Counted from the first letter of the stretch, positions 6,461 to 14,571 are shown. The stretch: DNA of 25,244 bases from Patescibacteria group bacterium (GCA_025057695.1 JANWVB010000008.1:1-25244), one strand, 5' to 3'. The notes: generated from the sequence alone by a model not told the origin. Program-made: numbers and translations.

Positions 6461-7096
6461 TTAAATTCCAAGTCTGCTTAATATAGTTTGGAAAACAATT
6501 TCTATCGGCTTTTCTCCATCTACTCTAATCAATATCCCCTCATTTGTCAGAAAATCAACCAAAGGAGCCGTCTGCTGATAGTAAAGCGCAAGTCGCTTTC
6601 TTATCACACGCGGCTTATCATCTTCCCTTTGCATCAATCTGCCACCGCAAGCACAATATCCCTTTCGAGGTGGCAAATTTGTAATAAGATTATAAATTGC
6701 TCCGCACTGGCAACAAACTCTTCTGGCAGATAATCTCCTTACTGACTCTTTCTCTTTAATATCCAAATAAATTGCCGCATCAAATTTTGTCCCTTTTTTT
6801 ATCAACCAATTTTTCATCAAATTATACTGTCTTATGCCTCGAGGATACCCGTCAAATAATATATTTCTCCCATCTGGCGCAATCTCTTTCAAATATTTTG
6901 TGACAATTGCAAACACTTCCTTGTCAGGAAGAAGAGCTCCTATTTCGTTTATAATTTTGTCTAATTTTTGATCATTCTTGGACAAATTTCTTAAATGCGC
7001 GCCTACATCAACATGCACCAAACCCAATTTCTCTGAAAGCATCCTAGCTTGTGTACCCTTGCCTGAACCCTGCGGACCCAAAAGAATTATATTCAT
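6461..7096 (-). CDS. adk: Adenylate kinase with cysteine-rich LID
   Basis: 211 residues from ATG at 7096; an upstream extension is rejected because LLGPQGSGKGTQ must be near the N-terminus. It converts ATP + AMP to 2 ADP. The P-loop is GPQGSGKGT (residues 7-15), the AMP-site motif is DGYPRGIRQ (82-90), and the C-terminal RKRLALYYQQTAPL is typical. The LID carries CCQC (128-131) and CAC (148-150), a zinc-type LID, but the second half is C-x-C instead of the usual C-x2-C. The STGD AMP-binding motif reads DVGA (30-33) with the following LR kept. It is probably still adenylate kinase, though NMP preference could differ. Confidence 0.92.
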   Translation of the reverse strand: MNIILLGPQGSGKGTQARMLSEKLGLVHVDVGAHLRNLSKNDQKLDKIINEIGALLPDKEVFAIVTKYLKEIAPDGRNILFDGYPRGIRQYNLMKNWLIKKGTKFDAAIYLDIKEKESVRRLSARRVCCQCGAIYNLITNLPPRKGYCACGGRLMQREDDKPRVIRKRLALYYQQTAPLVDFLTNEGILIRVDGEKPIEIVFQTILSRLGI

Positions 7097-7143
7097 ACCA
7101 AAAAAATTATATCCTTGCCACTTAATACTTGAAACCACCGATT

Positions 7144-8427
7144 CTACTTTCTTAAATGCATGTCGTATCGTTTCATCACCAATTGAGATTCTATTTCGCG
7201 GGTAAGCTCAAGCACCACGGACACAACAATTAAAATCCCAGTCCCACCTATGGCTAAATTGGCAACTCCAATTGTGTTTTGGAAAAATGAAGGCAAAATT
7301 GCTATCAAACCCAAAAAAATAGCTCCAACAAGTGTAATTCTATTTAACACAAAACTAATATAATCTCTCGTCTGAACTCCTGGCCTTATACCAGGAATAA
7401 AACCGCCAGTTCTCTTTAGAGAGTCTGCAACATCTTTGGGATCGTAAGCGATAGAAGTGTAAAAATATGTAAATCCAACAATTAGCAAGAAATAACACAC
7501 GTTATATACAAATGATGTCGGATCAAATATTTGAGTTAGCTTGGTTGCCAAACTCGCAATTTGAGGGTTGGAGGTACTGCCAAGAAATTGGCCAACCATT
7601 GAAGGCAGAAGTACCAACGAAACAGCAAAGATAATCGGTATCACACCAGCTTGATTTAACTTCAATGGAAGGTACGATGATTGCAAACCAGATAAAGATT
7701 TTGTTTTTGCATAATGTATTGGGACTTTTCTCACCGCTTCATTTATAAACACAATCAAACCAACTATACAAACCGCAATTAACAAAAAGATGCCAACTTT
7801 AAGATAATCTGATGGTTCTATAACAGACACTGACTGCCCAATAATTACAGGAAGTTGCGCTATGATACCCGCAAAGATCAAGAAGGAAATTCCATTTTTT
7901 ACCCCATACTCTGTTATAAGTTCGCCCATCCATATTGCAAGCATGCTTCCTGCCACCATCGTGGAGATAAGAGCAACTATCGCAATAGGTTCAAGAGCAG
8001 GTATTACGCCTTGAGTGCTAAGCAGAAAATAAGTGCCAACACCCTGCATAAGCGCAATAGGCAATGTAGCCAACCTCATATATTGGTTAACTTTTGTCTG
8101 TCCATACTCTCCTTCGCGATAAAGTTCCTTCAAACTAGGAATTACATACATTAAAAGTTGGAAAATGATCGAAGCAGTAATGTAAGGCTGAATTCCAAGT
8201 GCCATAATTGAAAAATTAGCCAAAGTTCCACCGGAAAAAAAATCCAACAAAGAAAGCAAGGGACTGCCTGAAAATAAATTTTTTAAAGCGCTCACATCAA
8301 CTCCAGCGGCAGGAACATGAGCTACTAATCTATATGCGGCTACAACAAGAGCTGTTATAAATATCTTTTTTCTTACTTCGGGAGTAGAATATGCCCGCGC
8401 AAAAAACTTTAGGATTTCAGAAAACAT
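7144..8427 (-). CDS. secY: Protein translocase subunit SecY
   Basis: 427 residues from ATG at 8427; the alternative is TTG at 8457, 10 codons upstream. About ten hydrophobic transmembrane segments are visible, beginning with the segment after EVRKKIFITALVVAAYRL. The plug/TM2 region shows FSIMALGIQPYITASIIFQLL, the central signature has KLNQAGVIPIIFAVSLVLLP, and the C-terminal cytoplasmic region has FIPGIRPGVQTRDYI. It forms the Sec channel in the cytoplasmic membrane. It lies between rplO and adk. The 72-base gap upstream holds direct and inverted repeats. Confidence 0.97.
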   Translation of the reverse strand: MFSEILKFFARAYSTPEVRKKIFITALVVAAYRLVAHVPAAGVDVSALKNLFSGSPLLSLLDFFSGGTLANFSIMALGIQPYITASIIFQLLMYVIPSLKELYREGEYGQTKVNQYMRLATLPIALMQGVGTYFLLSTQGVIPALEPIAIVALISTMVAGSMLAIWMGELITEYGVKNGISFLIFAGIIAQLPVIIGQSVSVIEPSDYLKVGIFLLIAVCIVGLIVFINEAVRKVPIHYAKTKSLSGLQSSYLPLKLNQAGVIPIIFAVSLVLLPSMVGQFLGSTSNPQIASLATKLTQIFDPTSFVYNVCYFLLIVGFTYFYTSIAYDPKDVADSLKRTGGFIPGIRPGVQTRDYISFVLNRITLVGAIFLGLIAILPSFFQNTIGVANLAIGGTGILIVVSVVLELTREIESQLVMKRYDMHLRK

Positions 8428-8463
8428 AATCTCAAAATGTGAATTCCCAAAAATCAAAAATTA

Positions 8464-8520
8464 AAGCTAAAAGCATATCTTCTTCTAGAACCGAGCATTT
8501 TAACTTTTAGCTTCTAGAAC
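8464..8520 (-). repeat. Inverted and direct repeats across the rplO stop
   Basis: AAGCTAAAAG (8464-8473) and CTTTTAGCTT (8504-8513) form a perfect 10-base inverted repeat spanning the rplO stop. On the minus strand the second arm is followed by T-rich sequence, so it could be a terminator or attenuator before secY. Interleaved with it is a direct repeat of CTTCTAGAAC at 8482-8491 and 8511-8520, itself near-palindromic. Confidence 0.45.
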
Positions 8521-8952
8521 AACACCTCCAGCTTCTTCTATTTTTTTCTTTGCGGATGCGGAAACGGGTAACGCAACTTTGACTTTCTTCGTAATACTAC
8601 CGTTGGCAAGGACTTTCACTCCACGTTTAATTGCCTGACTTTTTCTAACAATTTTATTTTTTATCAATGTGTCAACATTAATTTCTTTCTCATCTGAAAT
8701 TAATTCCAAATCAGACAAACTAACAACTACAGGCTTTTCTCTTGACTTAAGCTTTCCTTTGCCTCTTGCAAATGGCAATCTTTTGTAAAACGACTTTTTG
8801 ACTTTGAACCCCTCAAACAAAACATGCACTTTCCTTCTGGATTTCTGACCTTTCTGTCCACGCCCAACAGTATGCCCACCTTTGCCTGAACCAATACCTC
8901 GACCTATTCTTTTGGATTTTTTCGCAGTTTCTTTTGGCAATTTGTATAACAT
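8500..8952 (-). CDS. rplO: 50S ribosomal protein L15 (uL15)
   Basis: 150 residues. The N-terminal glycine-rich rRNA-binding part reads RIGRGIGSGKGGHTVGRGQK, and the C-terminal domain has KRGVKVLANGSITKKVKV and SASAKKKIEEAGG. L15 joins late in 50S assembly. The ATG is 5 bases from the rpsE stop, leaving no room for rpmD (L30), which normally lies between them. Confidence 0.97.
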   Translation of the reverse strand: MLYKLPKETAKKSKRIGRGIGSGKGGHTVGRGQKGQKSRRKVHVLFEGFKVKKSFYKRLPFARGKGKLKSREKPVVVSLSDLELISDEKEINVDTLIKNKIVRKSQAIKRGVKVLANGSITKKVKVALPVSASAKKKIEEAGGVVLEAKS

Positions 8953-8957
8953 AATTT

Positions 8958-9431
8958 TTATATTGCGTTTTTTGATTGATTTATCTTTGCAATTTTTTTC
9001 AAGGCGTTTAATGCGGCATAAACATTAGTTGTTTTGTTCTTACTGCCAAGAATTTTTGCCACAGCGTCTCTAACTCCTGCTTTTTCTAAAACAACACGCA
9101 CTGGCCCGCCTGCTATAATTCCTGATCCTTTGGGCGCTGGTTTTATCAAAACTTTGGCGGCAGAATATTTCTCAAAAACATCATAAGGTATGGTTGTACC
9201 TTTCAAAGGAACTGTAATCATTTTCTTTTTCGCGACAGAAATGGATTTCCTAACAGCGCTTGAAACATCCAAGGCTTTAGCCATACCTACTCCTACTCTA
9301 CCTTTCTGATCACCTACTACCACAAGCGCGGAAAACCTAATCGTATTCCCACCTTTTGTCTTTTTGGAAACACGCTTAACTTCTACTACTACTTCTTGCA
9401 GTTCTTTGTTCTGGTTTAAATCATTATCCAT
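8958..9431 (-). CDS. rpsE: 30S ribosomal protein S5 (uS5)
   Basis: 157 residues. The double-stranded RNA-binding N-domain shows KKTKGGNTIRFSALVVVGDQ and GRVGVGMAKALDVSSA, followed by PLKGTTIPYDV, and the C-domain has PAPKGSGIIAGGPVRVVLE and AGVRDAVAKILGSKN. S5 is needed for decoding accuracy and mRNA helicase activity of the 30S. The first dozen residues are a non-conserved acidic/Asn-rich lead. Confidence 0.97.
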   Translation of the reverse strand: MDNDLNQNKELQEVVVEVKRVSKKTKGGNTIRFSALVVVGDQKGRVGVGMAKALDVSSAVRKSISVAKKKMITVPLKGTTIPYDVFEKYSAAKVLIKPAPKGSGIIAGGPVRVVLEKAGVRDAVAKILGSKNKTTNVYAALNALKKIAKINQSKNAI

Positions 9432-9441
9432 AAAACTAAAT

Positions 9442-9786
9442 TTAAAAACTAAGCCCTCCTTTCCTTGCTCCTTCCGCCACAGCTTTTACTCTGCCATGGA
9501 AACGATACCCTCCACGATCAAAAACAACACAATTTATCTTTCTCTCTTTCGCCATCTCTGCTATTTTCTCGCCCAGTTTAAACGATTGCTCTATTTTAGT
9601 TCCTTTAGCATCAATAGCTTTGTGATTCACACTAATCAATGTAGTCTGGTTCTGATCATCTATTAACTGCACATTCATACCTCTGTTTGACCTAAAAACA
9701 GACATCCTAGGCCTTTTAGCAGTTCCAAAAATTTTGCTCCGTATTCTTTTTTTTCTTGCTTTTCTGCGCTGTATTTTCGTATTCAT
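9442..9786 (-). CDS. rplR: 50S ribosomal protein L18 (uL18)
   Basis: 114 residues. The basic N-terminus (RKARKKRIRSKIFGTAKRPR) is followed by MSVFRSNRGMNVQLIDD and the C-terminal FDRGGYRFHGRVKAVAEGAR with the family's terminal GL-F. L18 binds 5S rRNA together with L5. The spacing to rplF (8 bases) and rpsE (10 bases) is normal for the operon. Confidence 0.97.
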   Translation of the reverse strand: MNTKIQRRKARKKRIRSKIFGTAKRPRMSVFRSNRGMNVQLIDDQNQTTLISVNHKAIDAKGTKIEQSFKLGEKIAEMAKERKINCVVFDRGGYRFHGRVKAVAEGARKGGLSF

Positions 9787-9794
9787 AAACTACT

Positions 9795-10337
9795 TTAGGC
9801 AGAAGCTTTTGATGCTTTGCCTGCTTTCCTTCTAATAATTTCGTTTTTGTATTTTATACCTTTGCCTTTATAAGGTTCTGGCTTTCTTTTTAACCTTATG
9901 GTTGCAGCCACTTGACTTACTAATTCCTTGTCAACTCCGCTTATGGTGATATCTGCTTTCTCGACTTTGAAAGATATCCCATCAGGCGCAATAATTTCTA
10001 TTGGATGAGAGTAACCAACATTCAATCGCAATCTGTTACTGGAAACTTCGGCTCTGTAACCTGTGCCAACTAGCTCAAGCACCTTACTCCAACCTTTAGA
10101 AACTCCAACCACCATATTTGCAATATGAGCTCTAGTAGTGCCATGCAACGCCTTGGTCTGCTTGGAATCGTTCTTCCTGGTTACAAAAACCTCATCATCT
10201 TTTAAAGATATTTCTATACCATTTGGCAAATTTCTTTTTAATTGACCAAGCGGACCTTTGACTACCACTTCAACGTCATTTCTCTCTATACTTACCCCTT
10301 GCGGGATTTTAACTGGCAATACTCCAATTCTACTCAT
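9795..10337 (-). CDS. rplF: 50S ribosomal protein L6 (uL6)
   Basis: 180 residues with the two repeated alpha-beta domains of the family. The N-terminus is MSRIGVLPVKIPQGVSIE, the linker has LHGTTRAHIANMVVGVSKG, and the conserved C-terminal signature is KPEPYKGKGIKYKNEIIRRK. It lies near the factor-binding site of the 50S. Its ATG overlaps the rpsH TGA stop (ATGA), indicating translational coupling. Confidence 0.97.
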   Translation of the reverse strand: MSRIGVLPVKIPQGVSIERNDVEVVVKGPLGQLKRNLPNGIEISLKDDEVFVTRKNDSKQTKALHGTTRAHIANMVVGVSKGWSKVLELVGTGYRAEVSSNRLRLNVGYSHPIEIIAPDGISFKVEKADITISGVDKELVSQVAATIRLKRKPEPYKGKGIKYKNEIIRRKAGKASKASA

Positions 10338-10717
10338 AAAATTTCAGCAATTACTTCACCACCAACTCTTTCTTTTATTGCTTGTTTAGAATTTTTAATG
10401 CCTTTTGGCGTAGACAATATGTAAACTCTTGGACCTTTTTTCTTGAGTAAGTCATCTACGCTCATATATATTCTCAAGCCTGGTTTTGATACAAGCTTTA
10501 AATCCATCAGAACAGGCTCCTTTTTGCGATATGCCAATTTCACAACAATATTGCCATTTTCTTCAACAAATTCACGTAACACACCCAAATCTAGAAGCGC
10601 TTTTGCCACAGCAACTATCATCTTGGTTTTAACAACAGAAACTTCTGACCCTTTTGCAAGAGCTTGATTTTTTATTCTGATTAAAAAATCGCCTAAAGGA
10701 TAGTTAGTCACAGTCAT
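10334..10717 (-). CDS. rpsH: 30S ribosomal protein S8 (uS8)
   Basis: 127 residues from ATG at 10717; the open frame extends upstream but MTVTNYPLGDFLIRIKNQ matches the family N-terminus. The C-terminal signature KKKGPRVYILSTPKGIKN then GGEVIAEIL is diagnostic. S8 binds helix 21 of 16S rRNA and represses the spc operon in E. coli; no obvious mimic was recognised here. Stop TGA overlaps the rplF ATG. Confidence 0.97.
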   Translation of the reverse strand: MTVTNYPLGDFLIRIKNQALAKGSEVSVVKTKMIVAVAKALLDLGVLREFVEENGNIVVKLAYRKKEPVLMDLKLVSKPGLRIYMSVDDLLKKKGPRVYILSTPKGIKNSKQAIKERVGGEVIAEIL

Positions 10718-10727
10718 AAGAAAAATT

Positions 10728-10913
10728 TCACCAACTTGCTTTTCTAACACCAGGGATTTCTCCTTTATGAGCAAATTCCCTAAAACAAAGTCTACAAATA
10801 CCAAAATCTCTCATATAACCTCTAGCACGACCACAAAACTTGCAACGATTTCGATATCGCACCTTAAACTTAAGTTTCTTCAACTCACGGACTTCTTTCG
10901 CTTTCCTTGACAT
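10728..10913 (-). CDS. rpsN: 30S ribosomal protein S14 type Z (uS14, zinc-binding)
   Basis: 61 residues, the short zinc-binding form. C24, C27, C40 and C43 form the CxxC-x12-CxxC site in RCKFCGRARGYMRDFGICRLC-type sequence. The C-terminus FAHKGEIPGVRKASW is canonical. The gene lies 2 bases after rplE and 10 before rpsH, in its usual position. As the only S14 in the window, it suggests zinc dependence of the 30S head. Confidence 0.97.
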   Translation of the reverse strand: MSRKAKEVRELKKLKFKVRYRNRCKFCGRARGYMRDFGICRLCFREFAHKGEIPGVRKASW

Positions 10914-10915
10914 AT

Positions 10916-11452
10916 CTATTTCTCAAAAGGCATACCTAAAAGTTCAAGTAATCTTCTGCCATGCTCTTTACCTTTGGCACTTGTTACAAAGGTAATTTCC
11001 ATACCAAATGGCTTGCTTTTCGCCAAATCTATTTCAGGAAAAACCGTATGCTCAGCAATGCCAATGGTATAATTTCCTTGTTTGTCAAATCCATTTAAAG
11101 AAACTCCCCTAAAATCACGAAATCTAGGTAAAACAATAGAGAAAAACCTGTCTACAAAGGCATACATTCTTTCACGACGTAAAGTAACTTTCATGCCAAC
11201 AGGCATTCCACGTCTTATCCCAAAACTAGCAACAGAAACATTTGCAAGCCTTATTGATGGCAACTGGCCCGAAATCAACGCTAAATCCGACCTAATTTGT
11301 TGCATTAACTCTTTGTTTTTTGTTGCCGCGCCAATGCCTGAGTTTATCACAACCTTAACCAAACTTGGAACAGCATGAATATTTTTTATTCCAAATTCTT
11401 GCATCAAAGTTTTTTTAATTTCTTTTAAATACTTTTCTTTTAACCTGTTCAT
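10916..11452 (-). CDS. rplE: 50S ribosomal protein L5 (uL5)
   Basis: 178 residues, standard length. Family segments are an IHAVPSLVKVVINSGIG strand, FGIRRGMPVGMKVTLRRERM, FDKQGNYTIGIAEHTVFPEI and the C-terminal GRRLLELLGMPF. L5 binds 5S rRNA and contacts S13 and P-site tRNA. It is followed immediately by rpsN. Confidence 0.97.
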   Translation of the reverse strand: MNRLKEKYLKEIKKTLMQEFGIKNIHAVPSLVKVVINSGIGAATKNKELMQQIRSDLALISGQLPSIRLANVSVASFGIRRGMPVGMKVTLRRERMYAFVDRFFSIVLPRFRDFRGVSLNGFDKQGNYTIGIAEHTVFPEIDLAKSKPFGMEITFVTSAKGKEHGRRLLELLGMPFEK

Positions 11453-11458
11453 AAAATC

Positions 11459-11773
11459 TTAATTCTTATCTATTTCTCTTTTGCACTTTTTACATATACG
11501 AACTTTTGTGTTATCTATTACAGAAAAACCAATACGCGTCTGTTTTTTACACTTAGGACAAACAATAGCAAACTTCCCAAAAGGTAACGGACGGGCAATG
11601 TCATAAATTCCTCCTTCTCTTCCAGGCACTCCTTTAACATGCTTTTTATACATGTTTATACCTTGCACGATAATAGTCATATCCTTAGGATTGACTGATT
11701 CAACAATACCTTCTCTCCCTTTGTCTTTACCTATTGTAACTTTAATAGTGTCGCCAATTTTGACCTTAATCAT
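11459..11773 (-). CDS. rplX: 50S ribosomal protein L24 (uL24) with four-cysteine C-terminus
   Basis: 104 residues from ATG at 11773; a TTG five codons upstream would overlap the rplN stop. The KOW motif is at the start (GDTIKVTIGKDKGREGIV), and the middle has GINMYKKHVKGVPGREGGI. The C-terminal half carries C72, C75, C94 and C97 as CPKC and CKKC, a zinc-ribbon-like arrangement found in many but not all bacterial L24 proteins. L24 initiates 50S assembly. Confidence 0.96.
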   Translation of the reverse strand: MIKVKIGDTIKVTIGKDKGREGIVESVNPKDMTIIVQGINMYKKHVKGVPGREGGIYDIARPLPFGKFAIVCPKCKKQTRIGFSVIDNTKVRICKKCKREIDKN

Positions 11774-11784
11774 AAAATCTAAAT

Positions 11785-12150
11785 TCAAACAACTTCGCGC
11801 GCCAAAGACGCAATCTTAGTAAAACCTTTTTCTTTTACTTCGCGAGCAATAGGACCTAAAACACGAGTTCCGCGAGGCATGCCTTGCTTGTCAATAACAA
11901 CAGCCGCATTGTCATCAAATCGAATATAAGTGCCATCTTCTCTGCGAACTTCTTTTTTCGTTCTTACTATTACAGCTTTTACTTTGTCTCGGTCAGCTAC
12001 AACTCCATTTGGATCAGCACCATCCACAACACACATAACAACATCGCCTACTGTTGCAAATTTACCCACCTTCGATGAAACACCTATCACTGAAAGTCTT
12101 TTCGCTCCCACATTATCTGCCGGTTTTAATATGCTTCGAAGTTGTATCAT
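11785..12150 (-). CDS. rplN: 50S ribosomal protein L14 (uL14)
   Basis: 121 residues, nearly invariant in length across bacteria. It opens MIQLRSILKPADNVGAKRLSV, has VVMCVVDGADPNGVVADRDKVKAVIVRTKKE-type sequence, then RFDDNAAVVIDKQGMPRGTR and GPIAREV. It lies at the subunit interface and binds RsfS in other bacteria. Its ATG overlaps the rpsQ TGA (ATGA). Confidence 0.97.
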   Translation of the reverse strand: MIQLRSILKPADNVGAKRLSVIGVSSKVGKFATVGDVVMCVVDGADPNGVVADRDKVKAVIVRTKKEVRREDGTYIRFDDNAAVVIDKQGMPRGTRVLGPIAREVKEKGFTKIASLAREVV

Positions 12151-12461
12151 GCTGTTTTTTTGTTTTTCTTAACATCTTTCTTGCTTTCCTTAGCACTTTT
12201 CTTGGAAATTTTTTCTTCTGAGTTTTTCAAATTCTTATCTGGCTTAACGTAAATTTTCCACTTTTTAGTCTTGCTAAATGGCTTACTTGCGACAAAATTT
12301 ACTTCTTGTCCAACTGTTACACCAACATCATCATGAACTTGGTACTTTTTTGTCCTTTTGACTCTTTTTTTGTAAATTCTGTGAGCAACTAACCTGGTAA
12401 CCGCCACAACAGCAGTTTTTTTATTCTTAACTGATACAACTTTACCTGTAAAAATTTTCAT
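12147..12461 (-). CDS. rpsQ: 30S ribosomal protein S17 (uS17) with Lys-rich tail
   Basis: 104 residues; the OB-fold core occupies about 1-72 with FTGKVVSVKNKKTAVVAVTR, the KYQVHDDVGVTVGQEV strand and the family signature SKPFSKTKKWKI. The remaining roughly 30 residues are Lys/Ser/Glu-rich and low in complexity, an extension beyond the usual length of about 85. S17 is a primary 16S rRNA binder. It is coupled to rplN through an ATGA overlap. Confidence 0.95.
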   Translation of the reverse strand: MKIFTGKVVSVKNKKTAVVAVTRLVAHRIYKKRVKRTKKYQVHDDVGVTVGQEVNFVASKPFSKTKKWKIYVKPDKNLKNSEEKISKKSAKESKKDVKKNKKTA

Positions 12462-12489
12462 ACCAATAATAATTAATAATTAAGCTTGT

Positions 12490-12717
12490 TTATTTTTTAC
12501 CAGACAAAGAATCTTCATCCAAAAATTCTTTCTCACGAATTATAGTGGAAATCTGAGCTATTTCCAACCTAATAAGTTTGGCTTTTTTGACATTTTTTTC
12601 TTTGCCAGACAAAACTGACAAAGACGCTAAAACTAAGTCTTTTTTCTTTTGAGCAAGCAAACTTTTAAGTTCGCTAATAGTTTTTTTTGCTAGTTCTTTT
12701 AAGTCTTTTTTCCCCAT
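12490..12717 (-). CDS. rpmC: 50S ribosomal protein L29 (uL29)
   Basis: 75 residues, mostly two long helices: LKELAKKTISELKSLLAQKK and KKAKLIRLEIAQISTIIRE, as in L29. The family motif RR-IARI-T is diverged to RLEIAQISTI. It lies between rplP and rpsQ, which confirms the assignment. L29 lies next to the peptide exit tunnel, where SRP and trigger factor dock. Confidence 0.92.
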   Translation of the reverse strand: MGKKDLKELAKKTISELKSLLAQKKKDLVLASLSVLSGKEKNVKKAKLIRLEIAQISTIIREKEFLDEDSLSGKK

Positions 12718-12728
12718 ATACTCATTTC

Positions 12729-13136
12729 TTAATCCCTTTTTACAATCTTGGTTTTAAAAGGCATTTTGCTACCAGCTTTTAACAAAGCGCTAACAGCCGC
12801 TTCTTCTGAGACACCAGCGACTTCGTAAATTAATTTTCCGGGAGTAATTACCGCAACATACCTGTCAATGTCTCCTTTGCCGCCACCCATTCTTTGTCCT
12901 GCTGCTCTTGCTGTTACTGGCATATCAGGAAAAACTCGAATCCATATTTTCCCTCCTCTTTTTAATGTCCCTGTAATAGCTCTTCTACCTGCTTCAAGTT
13001 GTTTGCTAGACAACCACGCACGTCCCATTGCTTTTAAACCAAACTCCCCAAAAGCAAGAGATGACCCGGATGTAGCCACGCCACGCATTCTACCTCTGAA
13101 ACTTTTTCGATACTTTCTTCTTTTTGGCTCAAACAT
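12729..13136 (-). CDS. rplP: 50S ribosomal protein L16 (uL16)
   Basis: 135 residues. N-terminal PKRRKYRKSFRGRMRGVA, central FGEFGLKAMGRAWLSSKQLEAGR-type sequence, and the signature MGGGKGDIDRYVAVI identify L16. It contacts A-site tRNA and is essential for peptidyl transfer. The standard initial MLMPKR is shortened to MFEPKR. It lies 22 bases after rpsC. Confidence 0.97.
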   Translation of the reverse strand: MFEPKRRKYRKSFRGRMRGVATSGSSLAFGEFGLKAMGRAWLSSKQLEAGRRAITGTLKRGGKIWIRVFPDMPVTARAAGQRMGGGKGDIDRYVAVITPGKLIYEVAGVSEEAAVSALLKAGSKMPFKTKIVKRD

Positions 13137-13158
13137 ACACTTAATTTAAAAATATGAT

Positions 13159-13809
13159 TTAAGAGTCTTTCTTTTTGTGTATATATACTTTTACTCCAAC
13201 ATAACCGCGCTTACCTAGCGCAGGAACTTGCGCGTAATCTATCACTTCTCTTAAAGTTTGCATTGGCACTGAACCTTGATGAAATTTTTCAACACGCGCA
13301 ATATCCGCCCCAGCTATACGTCCACTGAGTACAACTTTTACACCTAATGCCCCCGCCTGCATTACTTTCTCCATAGCTCTTGTTACAACTTTTCTGTGCG
13401 GCATTCTTCGTTCAATCTCTGAAGCGATTTTGGTAGCAACCAAATGAGCTGACAAATCTGGATTTTTAACTTCATTAACACGAAGGTCTATCTTCACATC
13501 TTTGGCTGGCACTTTTCTTACCTTGCTTATTACATCAACAATTTGTTTTTTGACATCCTCAAGCCCAGTACCACCCCTTCCAATAACAACACCCGGCCTC
13601 GCCACCGATAAAATCACAGTAATACTTTTTGGAAGTCTTTCTATTTCCACAGATGAAATTCCAGCAATTGCAAGTTTTTTCATTAACGTTTGCCTAATTT
13701 TTATATCTTCATGCAAATAATCCTTCATTTTGTTTTCATCAAACCATCTTGATTTCCAATTTAGGAAAGATCCAATTCTAAAACCGATAGGATTTACTTT
13801 TTGTCCCAT
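13159..13809 (-). CDS. rpsC: 30S ribosomal protein S3 (uS3)
   Basis: 216 residues. It opens MGQKVNPIGFRIG, carries the KH domain with VARPGVVIGRGGTGLEDVKK, and has the C-terminal signature RMPHRKVVTRAMEKVMQAGA and GRIAGADIARVEKFHQGSVP. It forms part of the mRNA entry channel. Position between rplV and rplP is canonical. Confidence 0.97.
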   Translation of the reverse strand: MGQKVNPIGFRIGSFLNWKSRWFDENKMKDYLHEDIKIRQTLMKKLAIAGISSVEIERLPKSITVILSVARPGVVIGRGGTGLEDVKKQIVDVISKVRKVPAKDVKIDLRVNEVKNPDLSAHLVATKIASEIERRMPHRKVVTRAMEKVMQAGALGVKVVLSGRIAGADIARVEKFHQGSVPMQTLREVIDYAQVPALGKRGYVGVKVYIHKKKDS

Positions 13810-13836
13810 ATATCATTAAATACTAATCATGTTTAT

Positions 13837-14253
13837 CTATTTTCTTTGTTTTATTCTTTGAATTTTTTTCTCTGACTTCAACACCTTTTTGTCATTTACT
13901 TTTAAATCCATATTCTGAGATTTGGGTCTTTGAACCAAAACAACTTTTATGTGACTCATTCTCCGCTTATATGGTTTGGCACGACCACGAGCACCAGCCC
14001 TCCAACGTTTAAGTTTTGGTCCATCATTTATTTGAATACTTTCAAAGGCTAAATCGCTTATATCAACTCCTTTTTGCTTAGCATTAGCAATAGCCGATTT
14101 GATAACTTTAGCCAATGGAAAAGCAGCTCTTTTGAATGTGAACGAAATTTTATTCAAAGCTTCACTTGGTGAGAGTTTTTTGATCATAAAAACTACTTCT
14201 CGCAATTTGCGAGGGGATGTAATCAAGTACTTTTGGGTTGAAATAAATTTCAT
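13837..14253 (-). CDS. rplV: 50S ribosomal protein L22 (uL22) with basic C-terminal extension
   Basis: 138 residues compared with about 110 in typical bacteria. The core has TSPRKLREVVFMIKKLSPSE, AFPLAKVIKSAIANAKQKG, and the tunnel-loop region KRWRAGARGRAKPYKRRMSHI. The last 30 or so residues are Lys-rich and probably disordered. The beta-hairpin lining the exit tunnel appears intact. It lies between rpsS and rpsC. Confidence 0.96.
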   Translation of the reverse strand: MKFISTQKYLITSPRKLREVVFMIKKLSPSEALNKISFTFKRAAFPLAKVIKSAIANAKQKGVDISDLAFESIQINDGPKLKRWRAGARGRAKPYKRRMSHIKVVLVQRPKSQNMDLKVNDKKVLKSEKKIQRIKQRK

Positions 14254-14278
14254 ATTTGAAAATTTTCAAACTAGTAAG

Positions 14279-14560
14279 TTAAGTTTTATCCATGGTGCGC
14301 TTCACAACCTGGCCATGTCCCCTGAAAGTTCTGGTTGGCGCAAATTCGCCAAGCCTATGGCCCACCATATCTTCCGTGACAAAAACATCAATAAATATTC
14401 TGCCGTTATGAACCTTAAAGTATTTCCCCACAAAAGAAGGTGCTATCTGACAGGCTCTAGACCACGTCTTAATTGGAGACTGTTTAGTACCTAGTCCAGA
14501 TTCAATTTTCTTAACAATATTTTTATCCAAAAATGGTCCTTTTTTGCTACTTCTACTCAT
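14279..14560 (-). CDS. rpsS: 30S ribosomal protein S19 (uS19)
   Basis: 93 residues, standard. MSRSSKKGPFLDKNIVKKIE at the N-terminus, IKTWSRACQIAPSFVGKYFK, and the conserved VTEDMVGHRLGEFAPTRTFRGH near the end. S19 binds the 30S head with S13. The gene is 11 bases after rplB. Confidence 0.97.
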   Translation of the reverse strand: MSRSSKKGPFLDKNIVKKIESGLGTKQSPIKTWSRACQIAPSFVGKYFKVHNGRIFIDVFVTEDMVGHRLGEFAPTRTFRGHGQVVKRTMDKT

Positions 14561-14571
14561 AAATCACAAAA

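Noticed and set aside
7144..8457. TTG start of secY at 8457
   Set aside because: The added 10 residues are not SecY-like, and ATG at 8427 gives the normal N-terminus with a weak GAG nearby.
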